Below are positions 8,226-16,012 of a DNA stretch of 64,000 bases, piece by piece; the first letter of the stretch is position 1, and each line of letters starts with the position of its first letter. Position numbers and translations under genes: made by a program. The stretch is from CBDDEC01 sp965226785. Its GTDB lineage: Bacteria; Chloroflexota; Dehalococcoidia; UBA2979. The DNA lies in the NCBI GenBank assembly GCA_965226785.1, contig CBDDEC010000003.1, positions 979,053-1,043,052 on the forward strand, read 5' to 3'. The notes under the pieces are model-generated. The model was not told the DNA's origin, did no database searches, and saw only the letters and a program-made list of their open reading frames with translations.

Positions 8226-8653
8226 ACCGCACAACTGTCGCCGCGCTCATCGCGGTCGCAGTGTTGGTGGGAACCGCGGCAACCGCCGTCGCCTCTACTG
8301 CACTGATCTCGACATCGATTGGCAACATTACGGGGAACACTTCGTTCGGGGCCTGGGGTGCACCGCCGACGTGCAATCCAGCCTGCACGTTCGCCTCCGC
8401 GAATCAGTCCGGGCCATTCGCATACCTGCACCAGGCGAACAGTGTCTACTACGAACGATGTGGGTCCACGCCGTTCAGTCTCTCCGCGAGCGCGTCCGGA
8501 ACCAGCTTCAACACGACGGCAACGAACGCCGTCGGCACCGGCATCTCACTTGATTGCACCGCAGAGGAACCCAAAACTTGGATTAACCCGGGCTCGCACT
8601 GGGTACAACCAGATCAGTTTGCGCCGTGGGAGGGGCAGGGCCATAACCATTAG
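8222..8653 (+). CDS. Small secreted protein, hypothetical
   Basis: 143 residues with a clear signal peptide: NRTT, then the hydrophobic AALIAVAVLVGTAATAVA, with likely cleavage after AVAS near residue 25. The mature part is rich in Thr, Ser, Asn and Gly and holds four cysteines (CNPAC, ERC, LDC), which suggests disulfides after export. The start is a TTG overlapping the stop of the upstream membrane gene. A strong hairpin terminator follows 48 nt downstream. Nothing in it is recognised; it is probably a partner of the anchored protein encoded just before. Confidence 0.65.
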   Translation: MNRTTVAALIAVAVLVGTAATAVASTALISTSIGNITGNTSFGAWGAPPTCNPACTFASANQSGPFAYLHQANSVYYERCGSTPFSLSASASGTSFNTTATNAVGTGISLDCTAEEPKTWINPGSHWVQPDQFAPWEGQGHNH

Positions 8654-8700
8654 AGGCGCGGTTCCGCACAAGCGGAGGGTCGGCGTCGCAAGGAGCATCG

Positions 8701-8728
8701 GGGCCCGCTTCAGCGGGCCCTTCTCTTT
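8701..8728 (+). terminator. Rho-independent terminator
   Basis: GGGCCCGC (8701-8708), loop TTCA, GCGGGCCC (8713-8720), followed by the T-rich tail TTCTCTTT. This is an 8-bp GC stem with a tetraloop and a pyrimidine tail, ending the two-gene exported-protein operon. It lies between that operon and the convergent small gene at 8763. Confidence 0.85.
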
Positions 8729-8762
8729 CCCCGCAGGCATCCGAAAAGGTGAGAGCCGTCTC

Positions 8763-8972
8763 TCACTCCCCCAAACTGCTCTTCAGACCGGTGAGGATTC
8801 TGCCGAACGCCTCGAGGTCCCGCACGATGATCTTGTGCGACTCCTCACCTTCCTGGCAGTCGGGGTCCGCGTGGGCGGCGAGTTCGGACCAATCGAGCTC
8901 GCCGCCTTCGTGCAGGTAGTGGGCGAGGGTCTTCACGAGGAGTCGCTGCCGCGGAGGCTGGGTGTATCCCAT
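8763..8972 (-). CDS. Small hypothetical protein
   Basis: 69 residues, starting MGYTQPPRQRLLVKTLAHYL. It is acidic, mostly helical by composition (HEGGELDWSELAAHADPD), has a single cysteine, and has no signal peptide or membrane segment. No family is recognised. It is supported by an ATG start, good codon usage for the genome and its position facing a terminator. It lies next to the decayed radical SAM fragment, so it may belong to the rearranged area. Confidence 0.5.
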   Translation of the reverse strand: MGYTQPPRQRLLVKTLAHYLHEGGELDWSELAAHADPDCQEGEESHKIIVRDLEAFGRILTGLKSSLGE

Positions 8973-8997
8973 AGCCGCGGGAGCCTAGCACATCTGT

Positions 8998-9069
8998 TCT
9001 AAAGTAATACGCAGTGCAGTTTGCAGTCGTGCGTGAAGACGCAGTACAGCGATTCCACGACGGACTCCC
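8998..9069 (-). pseudogene. Remnant of a second radical SAM gene (N-terminus only)
   Basis: The minus strand reads ESVVESLYCVFTHDCKLHC and then meets a TAG. This matches the start of the intact radical SAM enzyme at 7068 (ESVVESLYWVFTHDCNLRC) with few substitutions, and the DNA similarity extends over about 55 bases. The third cluster cysteine is present, but the protein ends three residues later. The GTG start of the intact copy is replaced by GGG. I read it as a partial duplication left by a rearrangement. The sequence from 9070 to 9211 shows no further gene. Confidence 0.75.
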
Positions 9070-9211
9070 CCTCGGCGCAGCAGCGGTAGCTCAGAGGATC
9101 GCACGCGCCGGGTCGGTCGCGGAGTGAGCCGGGTTACGGGAGGCGAACTTCGCGGCTGCCTCGCGTTGACCACCTGAGCCGCGGGCGGCGCTGCCGCGGT
9201 ACCCTCGCTGC

Positions 9212-10021
9212 ATGTCTGAACTCGAGGCGCGGATGAAGGTCGCCGAGGGGCGAGAGGCCGAGATTTTTGCATGGCCGGATGAGTCGGTCCTGCGGCTGCT
9301 GCGTCCCGGTGGAGGGCGCGCGCAGCTGGAGCAGGAGTCGCGCGCGATGGAGGCGGCGCGGGCTGCCGGGGTGCGCTGTCCAGAGCCGCGAGGGGTGATC
9401 GAGGTCGAGGGGCGGGCCGGGCTGATTCTGGAGCGGTTGCACGGGCCGAACGGGCTCGACGACATGGCGAGCCGGCCGTGGGAACTCTGGAGCGCGTCTC
9501 GCGCGTTCGGTGAGCAGCACGGGCTCCTCGGCGGCGTCGAGGCGCCGGAGGGGCTGCCGTCGGCGAAGGCGTTGGTCCGCCAAGGTGTCGAGCGCGCGGA
9601 CGTCGCGGAGGACATCCGCCGGCGCACGCTCGATGACCTCGACGGGTTGCCGGAGGGTGACCGCATCTGCCACGGCGACTTTCATCCGGGCAACCTGATC
9701 TGGACCGACGCCGGGCCGGTGGTGATCGACTGGGCCAACGCCAGCCGCGGCGACGCCACCGCCGATCACGCGCGCACATTGCTGCTGCTGCGCACGGCGT
9801 CGCTGCCGCCGGGTATGCCGCTCGCCTTGCGCATGCTGGCGAAGGTCGCGCGCGGGGCTGTCGTCCGAGGCTACGTTGGCGCGTACACGAAGCTGCGCCC
9901 GGTCGACGCCTCGAGGCTCGCGCGCTGGGAGCTCCCGGTGGCCATCGCGCGCCTGGCCGAGGACGTGGAGGAGGACCGCCCGGCCCTCGAGCGCCACATC
10001 AACGCGTTGCTCCGACGCTAG
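9212..10021 (+). CDS. Aminoglycoside phosphotransferase (APH)-fold kinase
   Basis: A 269-residue protein with the kinase catalytic block HGDFHPGN (His154, Asp156, Asn161) and the metal motif VIDWANASRGD near residue 171. It belongs to the broad APH / choline kinase superfamily, which phosphorylates small hydroxylated molecules. The N-lobe carries LRLLRPGGGRAQLEQE with a possible glycine loop. Nothing points to true antibiotic resistance; a metabolic small-molecule kinase is more likely. It lies between the radical SAM remnant and a glycosyltransferase. Confidence 0.85.
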   Translation: MSELEARMKVAEGREAEIFAWPDESVLRLLRPGGGRAQLEQESRAMEAARAAGVRCPEPRGVIEVEGRAGLILERLHGPNGLDDMASRPWELWSASRAFGEQHGLLGGVEAPEGLPSAKALVRQGVERADVAEDIRRRTLDDLDGLPEGDRICHGDFHPGNLIWTDAGPVVIDWANASRGDATADHARTLLLLRTASLPPGMPLALRMLAKVARGAVVRGYVGAYTKLRPVDASRLARWELPVAIARLAEDVEEDRPALERHINALLRR

Positions 10022-10088
10022 CGGGCCTCAGTCCTTCAGGCACCTCAGTGGCGCGATCTCGTAACGAAGCCCGCGCGATGAGCCTCGG

Positions 10089-10790
10089 CTACCGAATGTG
10101 GCGGTAGAGGCGAGCGAGGAGCGGGGGCGGGACGCGGTAGAAGTAGAGCGTCTGGATCACGACCCAGGAGGCCCAGGTGCGAGCCAGGCCGCCCTCCACC
10201 CAGCGGCGGGGCGAGGCTTCGACCGGGCCGTCGAGGTAGGCGAGCCGGCCCTGCGACATGAGGCGATGGACGAGCGCGAGGTCTTCCATCAAGGGGTAGG
10301 GCGGGAAGCCGCCTGCTTCTTCGAAGGCGTCCCGGCGCACCCAGATGACCGAGTCACCGTAGAAGACGCGGAGCTGCCGGATCACGTGGTAGAACGCCGC
10401 GAGGAAGCGGCCGTGGCCACCGCGACCGAAGCGGACGCGGAAGTTGCCACCGAGGATCGCCGGATCGGCGAGAGCAGCCGTGATCTGGGCGGCGGCGTCG
10501 CGGGGCAGACGCACGTCGGCGTGCACGAAGCAGAGCACGTCGCCCTGGGCGAGCGCGGCGCCGGCGTTGAGCTGCGGGCCGCGACCGCGGGGCGCAGCGA
10601 TGACGCGCGCGCCCGCGTCGACGGCGTGCGCGGCTGTGCCGTCGTCGGAGCCGCCGTCGGCCACGATCACCTCGGCGGCCCCGGCGTCGAGGGCGCTGCG
10701 GACTGCGCCCGCGATGCTCGACGCCTCGCGCAGCGTCGGGATGACGACGGAGATCCGGGGCTGGGTGGCGGCCGAGTGGCTGGCGTCCAT
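10089..10790 (-). CDS. Family 2 glycosyltransferase (TIGR04283 type)
   Basis: 233 residues with a GT-A fold. ISVVIPTLREASSIAGAV at the N-terminus binds the nucleotide sugar, VIVADGGSDDGT follows, and the metal-binding acidic motif is FVHADVRLP (about residues 93-101). The acceptor region GGFPPYPLMEDLALVHR is typical of the family named transferase 2, rSAM/selenodomain-associated. Its usual partner, the CofC-like transferase 1, is at 4594 and a radical SAM enzyme lies between. The acceptor is unknown. ATG start at 10790. Confidence 0.85.
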   Translation of the reverse strand: MDASHSAATQPRISVVIPTLREASSIAGAVRSALDAGAAEVIVADGGSDDGTAAHAVDAGARVIAAPRGRGPQLNAGAALAQGDVLCFVHADVRLPRDAAAQITAALADPAILGGNFRVRFGRGGHGRFLAAFYHVIRQLRVFYGDSVIWVRRDAFEEAGGFPPYPLMEDLALVHRLMSQGRLAYLDGPVEASPRRWVEGGLARTWASWVVIQTLYFYRVPPPLLARLYRHIR

Positions 10791-10878
10791 GGCATCAGCT
10801 TAGCGGTCGAGCCGATGGCGTTCCGTGGGCTCAGCTACTCAGCGCTGGTAGCCTGCGACGACACGGAGGAGCGCCCCT

Positions 10879-11634
10879 GTGCGGACATCGACGCCGCCCC
10901 TGCCTGCGCCTGCGACGCCAGCCGGTCAACTGTGGCCGGTGATCTGGCGTCGATCGGATGTCGTGCTCGGGCTCGTCGCGCTCTTCGCGGGCCTCGTGGT
11001 CGTGATCGCCTTCATCGTGATCACGATCGACAGCGAGGAGGAGGCGGAGACGGACCTCGGCGGCGCCATCGCCACGCTGGCGTTCGAGGTGTGGATCGGC
11101 GCGACCGTGTTGCTGCTCGCTTCGGCGCGGGGGTTCTCGTTCCGGCAGCTCGGCTATGTGCGTCCGCTCCGTTGGGGGCTGATCGCGGTCGCCGTCATCG
11201 GCTCCTACGCTGCGATCGCGACGTACTTCGCGGTGGTGGTGCTGATCGAGTCGTTCGGCCTGGACCTTGAGTTTCTGCGCGAGGGCAACACGATCCCCAC
11301 CACGGGCGGCGAAACGGTCGCCCTCTGGATCATCCTGGGCACCGCTGTCGTCGTCGTCGCGCCGCTCTCCGAGGAGGTGTTCTTCCGCGGGCTGCTGTTC
11401 CGCGCGTTCGTCGGGGACGCCGGCGGGGCGCGACAGCGGCTGCTGGCGATCTGGCTCTCCGGCCTCGCGTTCTCGGCGTTCCATCTCAACCCGAGCGTGC
11501 TCGTGCCGTTCACCCTCGTCGGTGCGCTGTTCGCCTACGTGTTCCGCGAGTCGCGGTCGCTCTGGACATCGACGGCGGCGCACGCGATCTTCAACGGCGT
11601 CAACTTCGCTGCAACCCTGATCGACCGTGCGTAG
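10879..11634 (+). CDS. CPBP family intramembrane metalloprotease
   Basis: 251 residues with several membrane segments (about residues 28-50, 65-82, 100-125 and 148-163, and more C-terminally). The glutamate motif SEEVFFRG (Glu165-Glu166, Arg170) and two later histidines (AFHLNPS and AAHAIFNGVN) are the metal and catalytic residues of the type II CAAX protease / bacteriocin-immunity (Abi) family. GTG at 10879 is chosen because GGAGGA lies 8 nt upstream. It ends 12 nt before trpA and is probably cotranscribed with it. The target protein is unknown. Confidence 0.88.
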   Translation: MRTSTPPLPAPATPAGQLWPVIWRRSDVVLGLVALFAGLVVVIAFIVITIDSEEEAETDLGGAIATLAFEVWIGATVLLLASARGFSFRQLGYVRPLRWGLIAVAVIGSYAAIATYFAVVVLIESFGLDLEFLREGNTIPTTGGETVALWIILGTAVVVVAPLSEEVFFRGLLFRAFVGDAGGARQRLLAIWLSGLAFSAFHLNPSVLVPFTLVGALFAYVFRESRSLWTSTAAHAIFNGVNFAATLIDRA

Positions 11635-11646
11635 GCGAGGACGAGC

Positions 11647-12444
11647 GTGAGCGACCGGCTGGCCGAAATGTTCGAGCGCACGCGTGCCCAGGGGCGGCCG
11701 GCGGTGATTCCGTTCATCCCCTCGGGCTGGCCAGACCCGGAGGACACGGTCCCGGTCGTGCAGGCGGCGATCGAAGGTGGCGCCGACGCGTTCGAGCTGG
11801 GCCTGCCGTTCAGCGACCCGCTGGGCGATGGTCCGGTCAATCAGCAGGCCTACAACGAGGCGATTGCCAACGGTGTGAACACGGCGACGGTGTTCGAAAC
11901 GATACGCACGCTGCGATCCGCCGGTGTTCGCACTCCGTTACTCATTATGGGATACTTCAACCCGCTGCTCGCCTACGGGGTGAGCAGTTTTGTGCAGGAC
12001 GCGGCCGATGCAGGCGTCGATGGCCTGATCATCGTCGACCTACCGCCCGACGAGGCGGCAGAGCTCGAAGAGCCGGCGAAGGATGCGGGCCTGCACCTGG
12101 TGTACATGTTGGCGCCGAACTCGACGCCGGATCGCATCCGGTTGGTCGCGGAGCACGCCAGCGGGTTCATCTACTGCGTCAGCCTCACCGGTGTGACCGG
12201 TGAGCGCCGGCAGCTCCCGGAGGAGCTTCCGGACTTCCTCCGCCGCGTGCGTGCGGAGACGTCGGTGCCGCTGGCCATTGGCTTCGGCATCTCGACGGCA
12301 GAGCACGTGCGCGAGGTGGGTCAGATCGCTGACGCGGCGATCATCGGAAGCGCCTTCGTCCGGACGGTGTCGGAGGCGTCATCGGAGCAGCGCCCGGCAG
12401 CAGCCCGGGCCTTCCTGGAGGAGATGACCGGTCGTGTGTCTTGA
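11647..12444 (+). CDS. trpA: Tryptophan synthase alpha chain
   Basis: It cleaves indole-3-glycerol phosphate to indole, which is channelled to TrpB. 265 residues, TIM barrel. The catalytic acids are Glu50 in FELGLPFSDP and Asp61 in LGDGPVNQ; VSLTGVTGERR and IGFGISTAEHV are typical phosphate-binding segments. The GTG start follows GAGGACGAGC. It is detached from trpG-B by the 6-kb accessory stretch and sits after a CPBP protease gene. The T-box leader of aroH starts immediately after its stop. Confidence 0.96.
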   Translation: MSDRLAEMFERTRAQGRPAVIPFIPSGWPDPEDTVPVVQAAIEGGADAFELGLPFSDPLGDGPVNQQAYNEAIANGVNTATVFETIRTLRSAGVRTPLLIMGYFNPLLAYGVSSFVQDAADAGVDGLIIVDLPPDEAAELEEPAKDAGLHLVYMLAPNSTPDRIRLVAEHASGFIYCVSLTGVTGERRQLPEELPDFLRRVRAETSVPLAIGFGISTAEHVREVGQIADAAIIGSAFVRTVSEASSEQRPAAARAFLEEMTGRVS

Positions 12445-12582
12445 CGACCTGCCGCAGCCGAGGCTCGTAGGAGCCCTGGACGTGGACCTCGCCGCAAGCG
12501 GTGCAGTGGTCCCTGGTACCGCGTGCTATACGCGGAGCCACGCGGCAGCGTTCGGCGTGACGCCGACCGTTCCGTTTGGCTC
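12445..12582 (+). promoter_or_regulatory. T-box riboswitch, probably tryptophan-sensing
   Basis: The T-box consensus UGGNACCGCG occurs exactly as TGGTACCGCG at 12514-12523. It is flanked as an antiterminator should be: TCC (12510-12512) pairs with GGA (12534-12536), TGGTACC is the tRNA-acceptor bulge, and GCG (12521-12523) pairs with CGC (12531-12533) around a 7-base loop. An upstream arm (GACCTGCCGC at 12448 with GCGGTGCAGTGGTC) forms a short Stem I whose 3' side contains two TGG codons followed by A (12477 and 12483), suggesting a Trp specifier. GAGCCA (12535-12540) can alternatively pair with TGGCTC (12577-12582), which would disrupt the antiterminator. No T-tract is obvious. The gene controlled is aroH-aroF. 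Confidence 0.75.
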
Positions 12583-12668
12583 GTACTAGCAACTGACGAA
12601 ACTGGTAGGAGCGTCGAACGGCCCTGATCACCCCGACCGGGCAGCTCGACCACACGGCAACGGCACCG

Positions 12669-12700
12669 CGGCCACGGACTCCGAAGAGGGTCTGTGGCCG
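12669..12700 (+). promoter_or_regulatory. Long hairpin in the aroH leader
   Basis: CGGCCAC (12669-12675) pairs with GTGGCCG (12694-12700), and the inner GGACTC pairs with GGGTCT with two G-T wobbles, giving about 13 bp around the loop CGAAGA. It ends 50 nt before the aroH ATG and has no T-run. It may be part of the expression platform of the T-box or an mRNA stability element. The role is inferred only. Confidence 0.45.
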
Positions 12701-12750
12701 GACCGATGGACGACATCGGGTTGGGCTGAACGGTAGAGGGAACTGCAGGC

Positions 12751-13131
12751 ATGCTGGTCCGCGGGATCCGTGGGGCAACCACCGTCGTATCGAATACGCG
12801 CGAGGACATCCTCGCGGCGACGCGTGAGCTCCTGGACGAGATGGTGAGGGTGAACGAGGTCGATCATGACCACGTGGCTTCGATCCTCTTCACGACCACG
12901 GTCGACCTCAACGCCGAGTTCCCGGCCGTCGCGGCCCGCGATTCCGGGTGGACCGACGTGGCGCTCCAGTGCATGCACGAAATGAACGTCCCGGGCAGCC
13001 TGCCGAAGTGTTTGCGCATCTTGATGCACGTCAACACGGAGCGATCGGCTGCCGAAATCAACGCGGTGTACCTCCATGGCGCTCGCCAACTTCGGCGTGA
13101 CCTCGTGGAGAGCGGCACGGAGGAAGACTGA
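12751..13131 (+). CDS. aroH: Chorismate mutase, AroH type (monofunctional)
   Basis: It converts chorismate to prephenate for Phe and Tyr synthesis. At 126 residues it matches the trimeric Bacillus-type AroH. The start MLVRGIRGATTV carries the substrate arginine, SILFTTTVDLNAEFPA follows, and the conserved ALQCMHEMNVPGSLPKCLRIL includes the active-site Cys and Arg. AGAGGGA precedes the ATG. Its TGA overlaps the ATG of the DAHP synthase gene. The long leader with a T-box indicates control by uncharged tRNA. Confidence 0.95.
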   Translation: MLVRGIRGATTVVSNTREDILAATRELLDEMVRVNEVDHDHVASILFTTTVDLNAEFPAVAARDSGWTDVALQCMHEMNVPGSLPKCLRILMHVNTERSAAEINAVYLHGARQLRRDLVESGTEED

Positions 13132-14177
13132 TGATTGTGACCATGAAGCTTGATGCGTCGGAGGAACAGGCCCAGAGCGTGCGCGACCGCCTCCAGGAGT
13201 TCGGCCTCGACTCCCAGGTGATCCAGGGCGAGTCGCGCGTCGTCATCGCAGCCCTCGGGCAGGTGCTTCAGCAGCACCGCGACGAGATGCAGATGTTCGA
13301 CGGCGTGGAGGAGGTGCTGCGGGTTTCAAAGCCCTACAAGCTCTCCAGCCGCGAGGTGCACGCGGAGGACACGGTGGTGTCGCTGCCGTACGGAGTCAAC
13401 GTGGGCGCCGGGGTGCCTGTGTTCATGGCTGGCCCGTGCGCGATCGAGTCGGAGGACCAGCTACGGGCGGCCGCTCGAGGCGTGAAGGCGGCTGGCGCGC
13501 ACATCTTGCGCGGCGGGGCGTTCAAGCCACGCAGCTCGCCGTACAGCTTCCAGGGCCTGGGCGTACCCGGCCTGAAGATGCTGGCCGAGGTCGGCCGGGA
13601 GCTGGAGATGCCCGTCATCTCCGAGTTGCTCTCCGTGCGTGACGTCGAGGCGTGTGCCGAGCACTCGGATGTGCTGCAAATTGGCGCACGCAGCATGCAG
13701 AATTTCGTGTTGCTGCAGGAGGCGGGCAAGACCGGCAAGCCGGTGATGCTCAAGCGCGGGATCTCCGGCACCATCGAGGAGTGGCTGCTGGCGTCCGAGT
13801 ACATCCTGTCGCAGGGCAACCCGAACGTGATCCTCTGCGAGCGTGGCATCCGCACTTTCGAGACGGCGACGCGCAACACGCTGGACCTGAACGCGATCGC
13901 GCTGGTCAAGCGGTTGTCGCACCTGCCGGTCATCTCCGACCCCTCGCACGGGACCGGGAAGTGGTACCTGGTGCGCCCGATGTCGCTCGCGTCGATCGCG
14001 GTCGGCGCCGACGGGCTGATCATCGAGGTGCATCCGAACCCGGACCACGCGCTGTCCGACGGTGCGCAGTCGCTGACCCCGGCCAACTTCAGCGAGCTGG
14101 CGGACGAGTGCCGCTCGCTGGCGCAGGCCCTCGGCCGGCCGTTCGCAGAGCTGGCGACGGCGGGCGTGGCCTCGTAG
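13131..14177 (+). CDS. aroF: 3-deoxy-7-phosphoheptulonate (DAHP) synthase, type I-beta with regulatory domain
   Basis: First enzyme of the shikimate pathway, joining PEP and erythrose-4-phosphate. The N-terminal 70 residues (MIVTMKLDASEEQAQ onward) form the ferredoxin-like regulatory domain known from the Thermotoga-type enzyme. The barrel follows with MAGPCAIES, LRGGAFKPRSSPYSFQGLG, QIGARSMQNF, LKRG and SDPSHGTGKW. 348 residues is usual. Pairing with chorismate mutase AroH suggests physical or regulatory cooperation of the two enzymes, as known in some Gram-positives. It shares the aroH transcript. Confidence 0.95.
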   Translation: MIVTMKLDASEEQAQSVRDRLQEFGLDSQVIQGESRVVIAALGQVLQQHRDEMQMFDGVEEVLRVSKPYKLSSREVHAEDTVVSLPYGVNVGAGVPVFMAGPCAIESEDQLRAAARGVKAAGAHILRGGAFKPRSSPYSFQGLGVPGLKMLAEVGRELEMPVISELLSVRDVEACAEHSDVLQIGARSMQNFVLLQEAGKTGKPVMLKRGISGTIEEWLLASEYILSQGNPNVILCERGIRTFETATRNTLDLNAIALVKRLSHLPVISDPSHGTGKWYLVRPMSLASIAVGADGLIIEVHPNPDHALSDGAQSLTPANFSELADECRSLAQALGRPFAELATAGVAS

Positions 14178-14181
14178 GGCC

Positions 14182-15006
14182 GTGACCGCCGACGGCGAGC
14201 GACCGGCGAGCGAGGCAGCCTCCGGGCAAGCCTCGGACGATGGCATGGCGAGCTTCCGGCTCGACCTGCCGACGTTCGAGGGACCGCTCGACCTGCTGCT
14301 GCACCTGATCGAGCGCGAAGAGCTCGATGTCACCGAGGTGTCGCTGCTCGCCGTGACGGAGCAGTACCTGCGGCAGATCCGTTCGCAAGAGCGGATCGAT
14401 GTCGCCGTGCTCGCGGAGTTCATCGCCATCGGAGCACGCCTGTTGCTGCTCAAGTCCCGTGCGTTGCTGCCGCGCGAGGATGAGGGCGACGACGAAGACG
14501 AGCCGGGCGACGAGCTGGCCGACCTCGTCGCGGCGCTGCGGGAGTACCGGCGCTTCAAGGAGGCCGCGACCTACCTCGGCGAGCGCGACCAGGGTCACAC
14601 CAGCTACCGTCGCGAGGCGGCCCCGCCCAAGGTGCCGCTGCCGTCGGGCCTCGATGACGTCACGCTCGGCTCGCTGACGGACGTCATCCGCGATGTCCTC
14701 GCGCGGTTGCCGGAGGAGGACGCGTCCGCCGAGCTGGAGCGCGAGCCCGTGCGGCTCGCCGACCGCATCGGCTCGCTCGTCGACACGCTCGAACGCGAGC
14801 AGCGGACGCCGTTCCGGGCCCTGATCGAGCGCGCGCGCAGCCGCACTGAGGTGATCGTCGACTTCCTGGCTGTGCTCGAGCTGATCAAGTCGCGTTACCT
14901 CGTTGCTGAGCAGCCCGAGGCGTTCGGCGAGATCGAGCTCGTGCGCATCGAGGGAGCGGCGATCCCGGACGCGACGGAGCTGGCCGAGGACTACGCCAGT
15001 GCGTAG
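14182..15006 (+). CDS. scpA: Segregation and condensation protein A
   Basis: Kleisin subunit that bridges the SMC heads in chromosome condensation. 274 residues. The N-terminal motif FRLDLPTFEGPLDLLLHLIEREELDVTEVSL (residues about 29-58) is the classic ScpA signature, and the LKSRALLPRE block follows. The C-terminal winged helix with VDFLAVLELIKSR is also seen. The GTG start is 4 nt after the aroF stop. A scpB gene is not in the window. The first 25 residues are a low-complexity tail; a later start is possible but lacks support. Confidence 0.93.
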   Translation: MTADGERPASEAASGQASDDGMASFRLDLPTFEGPLDLLLHLIEREELDVTEVSLLAVTEQYLRQIRSQERIDVAVLAEFIAIGARLLLLKSRALLPREDEGDDEDEPGDELADLVAALREYRRFKEAATYLGERDQGHTSYRREAAPPKVPLPSGLDDVTLGSLTDVIRDVLARLPEEDASAELEREPVRLADRIGSLVDTLEREQRTPFRALIERARSRTEVIVDFLAVLELIKSRYLVAEQPEAFGEIELVRIEGAAIPDATELAEDYASA

Positions 15007-15085
15007 CGACGGCGGCCCCGGCCGCCCCGCGTGGCCGCGGGGGCTACGATCGTTCGTGCCGACCGGCGACAGGAGGTCGTAGCCG

Positions 15086-16012
15086 ATGCTGCTGGTCCGC
15101 GAGGAGCTGCGCCACAGCGCCACACCGGGCGAAAACGCGATCGCCATCGGTGTGTTCGACGGCGTCCACCGCGGACACGCGGCGCTGGTCGAGCAACTGC
15201 TCGAGGAGGCCTCACAGCGCCACCTCGGCGCGGGCATCGTCACCTTCCACCCGCACCCCATTTCCGTGATCCGTCCCGACACACCGATGGCCTACCTCGA
15301 GTCGCTCGAGCACCGGGTCGAGCTGCTGCGCGAGCTGGGCGTCGACTTCGTTTCGGTGCTGCAATTCACCTCTGAGCTGCAGCAGGTCGCCGCCGCCGAC
15401 TTCACCCAGCTGCTCGTGGAGGAGGCGGGCATGCGGCTCCTTGTCGCCGGGCCGGACCTCCGCGTCGGTCGACGCGGCGAAGGGACGCTCGAGGTGGTCA
15501 AGGAGATCGGCGCCGAACAGGGCTTCGAGGTGCTGACGATCAAGTTCGAGCCTGCGCCCGACGATGGCGAGCGAGTTTCCTCGACGCGCGTCCGCGAGGC
15601 CCTCGACGAGGGCCGGATGGAGGACGTCGCGCGCCTGCTCGGTCGCGACTTTTCGCTGCGCGGTCCCGTGCTGCGCGGCGAGGAGCGCGGACGTACGCTC
15701 GGCTTCCCGACGCTGAACATCGGTGTTTCCGCCGACCGGCTGATGCCCCCCGATGGCGTCTACGTGACGCGCGCCCTCGTCGGCGACGATGTTTACGAGG
15801 CGTGCACGAACATCGGCACACAGCCGACGTTCGAGGGCACGGAGCGGCGCGTGGAGACGCACCTGCTGGACTTCGAAGGCGACCTCTACGGCGAGGTCGT
15901 GTTGATCGAGCTGCTGCGCCGCCTGCGGGGCGAGCAGAAGTTCGATGGCATCGACGAGCTGGTGGCGCAGATCGGTCGCGACCTCGAGGCGACGCGGGAG
16001 TGGTTCGCATGA
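15086..16012 (+). CDS. ribF: Bifunctional riboflavin kinase / FAD synthetase
   Basis: It converts riboflavin to FMN and FAD. The N-terminal nucleotidyltransferase domain has GVFDGVHRGHAALV with the HxGH motif (about residues 23-36) and VSSTRVREAL. The C-terminal kinase domain starts near residue 183 with the substrate loop RTLGFPTLNI, then GVYVT and the late acidic FEGDLYGE. 308 residues is normal. No FMN riboswitch-like sequence is visible in the 79 nt upstream. The stop overlaps the tyrS ATG (ATGA). Confidence 0.95.
   Translation: MLLVREELRHSATPGENAIAIGVFDGVHRGHAALVEQLLEEASQRHLGAGIVTFHPHPISVIRPDTPMAYLESLEHRVELLRELGVDFVSVLQFTSELQQVAAADFTQLLVEEAGMRLLVAGPDLRVGRRGEGTLEVVKEIGAEQGFEVLTIKFEPAPDDGERVSSTRVREALDEGRMEDVARLLGRDFSLRGPVLRGEERGRTLGFPTLNIGVSADRLMPPDGVYVTRALVGDDVYEACTNIGTQPTFEGTERRVETHLLDFEGDLYGEVVLIELLRRLRGEQKFDGIDELVAQIGRDLEATREWFA

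Noticed and set aside
9070..9135. tRNA-like text (GCGGTAGCTCAGAGGATCGC)
   Set aside because: Resembles a D-arm only; no anticodon stem or TTCGA T-loop follows, so not a tRNA gene.
12655..12675. Possible second T-box (CGGCACCGCG)
   Set aside because: First base of the tRNA-binding bulge is C instead of U and the flanking stem pairs do not form; not a tandem T-box.
15007..15085. FMN riboswitch upstream of ribF
   Set aside because: Only 79 nt between genes and no RFN-like conserved segments seen.
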